Origin: Companilactobacillus bobalius
GTDB lineage: Bacteria > Bacillota > Bacilli > Lactobacillales > Lactobacillaceae
Assembly (NCBI RefSeq): GCF_009764355.1
Contig: NZ_LNUA01000032.1
Coordinates: 310,001 to 374,000, forward strand
Direction of reading: 5' to 3'
Length of the DNA: 64,000 nt
The notes below the pieces were generated by a model that saw only the letters and a program-made list of their open reading frames with translations, was not told the origin of the DNA and ran no database searches. Below, one piece after another: positions 62,018 to 64,000 of this stretch; position 1 is the first letter of the stretch, and each line of letters begins with the position of its first letter. A program made the translations under genes and the position numbers.

Positions 62018-63181
62018 ATGGCCGATAAGGATAAAAACAATATGTCTGGCGATTCTCGCGTTCCTAAATCCACACAAGGACTTGAGGGATCCGTTAGTCT
62101 CGAAGATTTGAAGAAATATCATCTAATTAGTGATGGCACAAGTGATGAAGTTACACCTACTAGTGCGGTTTCTGACGATCAAACTTCTAATGATGCACCT
62201 GTAGAAGAAAATACTGATGACTCAACAATAAATGAGAATCAGGAGTCTGCAGATCATCTTCAATCTGAAGAAAGCCAAGATCATTTAAGCGAAGCAAAAC
62301 AGGATAATAATCCGGAACCAAATTATGACGATAATAATTATGACTCAGCACCAGAGGACGATCAGTCTGTTCCCGAAACACCAATACCTACACCAGTAGC
62401 ACCCGAAGCACTTGATCAATCTGAATCAGAAGATTCAGTTGATGATGAAGCTGAAGATGATGATAAGAAGAGTAGTAAGCCTTGGGAAAACAGTTTCGAT
62501 ACTGATACTGACGATGATGGACATGTGTCACGTGCTGTAACTAAAGAAAAACAACGTGGTAATCATACTTTAGTTGTTACCTTGGTTATTGCCTTAATTA
62601 TTATTATGTTTACACCAGTGGTTATCAATGCTGTTAAAGGTAGTAGTAGTGGCGACTTGGATAGTACTCAATCTGCTAAGTCAGTAGAAAACAAAGACAA
62701 GTCAACTAAGAAAAAGAAGAAATCTACTAAGAAAGCTACACCTAAGAAGAAAGCTGCCAAGAAGACAACAACTAAGAAGTCAACAAGCAACAACAATTCT
62801 TCAAGTAATGATAGTAATAATAATTCTGATACAACAGATAATGATAGTTCTAACTCAAATGCTACAAATGATGACAACAGTACTACTTCAAATAGTAGTA
62901 ACACTACAGCAAGTGATAACAATACAGCCAATTCAACAACAAGCTCAGATTCACAATCACAAGCTAGCCAATCAAATAGTACTGATAGTTCCAACAGTTC
63001 AGATACTTCAAGCACTACATCAAATAGTAATGCTAATAGTGGAGCTTCATATTACACTGTTAAGGCCGGTGATAACTGGTTCAGAATTGCTTACAACAAC
63101 AATTTAACAACAGCTCAATTGAAGAGTTTGAATGGTAATGTTGGTACATTGACACCAGGTACAACATTAAGAGTAAAATAG
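62018..63181 (+). CDS. LysM-domain surface protein (SAG1386/EF1546 type)
   Basis: A 387-residue type II membrane protein. Residues 1-185 are acidic and low complexity and would be cytosolic; TLVVTLVIALIIIMFTPVVI (near 190) is the membrane anchor; a Lys-rich stretch and an Asn/Ser/Thr-rich linker (about 240-340) span the wall; the C-terminal LysM domain (YYTVKAGDNWFRIAYNNNLT, GTTLRV) binds peptidoglycan. This architecture and its place before cmk fit a surface-associated family common in lactobacilli, streptococci and enterococci. AGGAGG precedes the ATG. Confidence 0.82.
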   Translation: MADKDKNNMSGDSRVPKSTQGLEGSVSLEDLKKYHLISDGTSDEVTPTSAVSDDQTSNDAPVEENTDDSTINENQESADHLQSEESQDHLSEAKQDNNPEPNYDDNNYDSAPEDDQSVPETPIPTPVAPEALDQSESEDSVDDEAEDDDKKSSKPWENSFDTDTDDDGHVSRAVTKEKQRGNHTLVVTLVIALIIIMFTPVVINAVKGSSSGDLDSTQSAKSVENKDKSTKKKKKSTKKATPKKKAAKKTTTKKSTSNNNSSSNDSNNNSDTTDNDSSNSNATNDDNSTTSNSSNTTASDNNTANSTTSSDSQSQASQSNSTDSSNSSDTSSTTSNSNANSGASYYTVKAGDNWFRIAYNNNLTTAQLKSLNGNVGTLTPGTTLRVK

Positions 63182-63192
63182 ATTAAGTAATT

Positions 63193-63228
63193 AAGGGTCT
63201 CTGACAATTTTGTCTGGGCCCTTTTATT
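63193..63228 (+). terminator. Weak terminator before cmk
   Basis: GGGTCTC-GACA paired imperfectly with TGTCTGGGCCC and followed by TTTT. The hairpin has wobble pairs and a mismatch. Confidence 0.55.
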
Positions 63229-63244
63229 AAGGAGAGAAAAATAG

Positions 63245-63904
63245 ATGCAAATTGCAATCGATGGACCAGCCTCAGCTGGTAAAAGTACTATTGCCAAATT
63301 AATTGCTAAAAATTTAGATTTTGTTTATTGCGACACTGGTGCGATGTACCGTACAGTAACATTACTTGCAAAAAAGAATAATGTAGGGTATGGTGATACT
63401 TTCAATATTTTGAAGTTAATGTCTGAACACAAGATCCATTTTCTTAATAAAGAAGATGGTCAACACGTTTACTTAGATGATGAGGATGTTTCAGATGCTA
63501 TTCGAACAGAAGAGATAACTAATAACGTTTCTCAAGTCTCAGCAATCAAAGAAGTTAGAACGGAATTAGTTCAAATGCAACGAGACATGGCAAACGACAT
63601 TAATATCGTAATGGATGGTCGTGATATTGGAACGACTGTTTTGCCTAATGCCGAAGTAAAAATTTTCTTAATTGCTAGTGTAGAAGTACGTGCGCAAAGA
63701 CGTTATAAAGAAAACCTTGAACGTGGCATCAATACACCTTTGAAAGAATTGCAAGATGAAATTGCTGCTCGTGATTACAAGGATTCACATCGTGAAATTT
63801 CGCCGTTGAAAAAGGCTGACGACGCTATCGAAGTTGATACATCAGATATGACCATTGAAGAAGTTGTTAAAAAAGTTACAGAAATTGTTAATGAACATAA
63901 GTAG
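63245..63904 (+). CDS. cmk: Cytidylate kinase
   Basis: Phosphorylates CMP and dCMP. The 219-residue protein has [20 protein letters not shown] with the P-loop, [10 protein letters not shown], the NMP-binding insert, [15 protein letters not shown] and the lid Arg motif [17 protein letters not shown] precedes the ATG. It is followed after 11 bases by der. Confidence 0.96.
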   Translation: MQIAIDGPASAGKSTIAKLIAKNLDFVYCDTGAMYRTVTLLAKKNNVGYGDTFNILKLMSEHKIHFLNKEDGQHVYLDDEDVSDAIRTEEITNNVSQVSAIKEVRTELVQMQRDMANDINIVMDGRDIGTTVLPNAEVKIFLIASVEVRAQRRYKENLERGINTPLKELQDEIAARDYKDSHREISPLKKADDAIEVDTSDMTIEEVVKKVTEIVNEHK

Positions 63905-63915
63905 GGAGGCAGATT

Positions 63916-64000
63916 ATGGCTGTTCCAGTAGTTGCGTTAGTAGGACGCCCCAATGTTGGTAAATCTACTATTTTCAATAGAATAATTAATGAAAGATTAT
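63916..64000 (+). CDS. der: GTPase Der, N-terminus (partial)
   Basis: The window ends inside this gene. The 28 codons seen read [20 protein letters not shown] and NRIINERL, the first G1 P-loop of the double-GTPase Der (EngA), which acts in 50S ribosome assembly. GGGAGG lies seven bases upstream. In several lactobacilli rpsA stands between cmk and der; here it does not. Confidence 0.93.
   Translation, partial: MAVPVVALVGRPNVGKSTIFNRIINERL

Noticed and set aside
62668..63015. A Leu/Val/Ser-rich minus-strand frame of 115 codons
   Set aside because: Mirror of the Asn/Ser/Thr- and Lys-rich linker of the LysM protein; no start signals.

Overview
The window is a low-GC Firmicutes chromosome segment, most likely from a heterofermentative or homofermentative member of the Lactobacillaceae (possibly the Companilactobacillus branch; this placement is inference from gene content, not a search). 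Pointers are the malolactic locus (mleR / mleS-mleP), several PTS operons, pfkA-pyk, the xerD-ribT-scpA-scpB-rluB block, an FMN riboswitch upstream of ribU, and a cmk-der pair. No rRNA, tRNA or CRISPR array was seen.

Layout. 1-10.8 kb: the end of the riboflavin operon (ribBA, ribH), a broken aldo/keto reductase, HAD and esterase genes, a CdaR-controlled glycerate locus (permease and glycerate kinase, the kinase with a corrupted ATP-binding segment), a broken GNAT gene, a fructosamine-kinase-like gene and a lactose/cellobiose-type PTS operon. 10.9-15.1 kb: the malolactic fermentation locus with a palindromic candidate MleR operator, followed by a 536-base gap holding a well-formed promoter and a terminator whose loop is an anti-Shine-Dalgarno sequence (candidate sRNA). 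15.2-21.4 kb: small regulators, a PTS EIIA-like protein, an MgtC-family membrane protein, a uvrC gene broken by several indels, and map. 21.4-28 kb: a SLAP/MucBP-type surface protein, a GNAT, and the fructose operon fruR-fruK-fruA. 28-43 kb: housekeeping genes (obg, an OatA-type acyltransferase, rnz, rpmF, dnaE, pfkA, pyk). 42-47 kb: an ABC transporter with its two-component system, and a zinc alcohol dehydrogenase with a consensus cre site. 47-51.3 kb: cvfB-like, xerD, ribT, scpA, scpB, rluB.

51.3-61.25 kb is accessory DNA inserted between rluB and the FMN-riboswitch/ribU unit. It is bounded by a 29/30-base direct repeat, and the right copy is the 3' half of the riboswitch itself. The insert is a decayed prophage: an integrase relic interrupted by an IS3-type remnant, then relics of terminase small and large subunits, portal, minor head, scaffold and major capsid genes, all full of stops and frameshifts. 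Among these relics a few reading frames are intact. The most notable is a two-gene operon at 54186-55521: a two-TM protein with a macro-type domain and a TIR-like (MTH538 type) protein. This matches the architecture of a type II Thoeris anti-phage system (thsA-thsB) and is the main discovery candidate of the window.

Right of the insert the core chromosome resumes with the FMN riboswitch and its terminator, ribU, a LysM surface protein, cmk and the start of der. The breaks in glycerate kinase, uvrC, the aldo/keto reductase and a GNAT lie outside the prophage; they could be real gene decay or local sequencing errors, and the sequence alone cannot decide.
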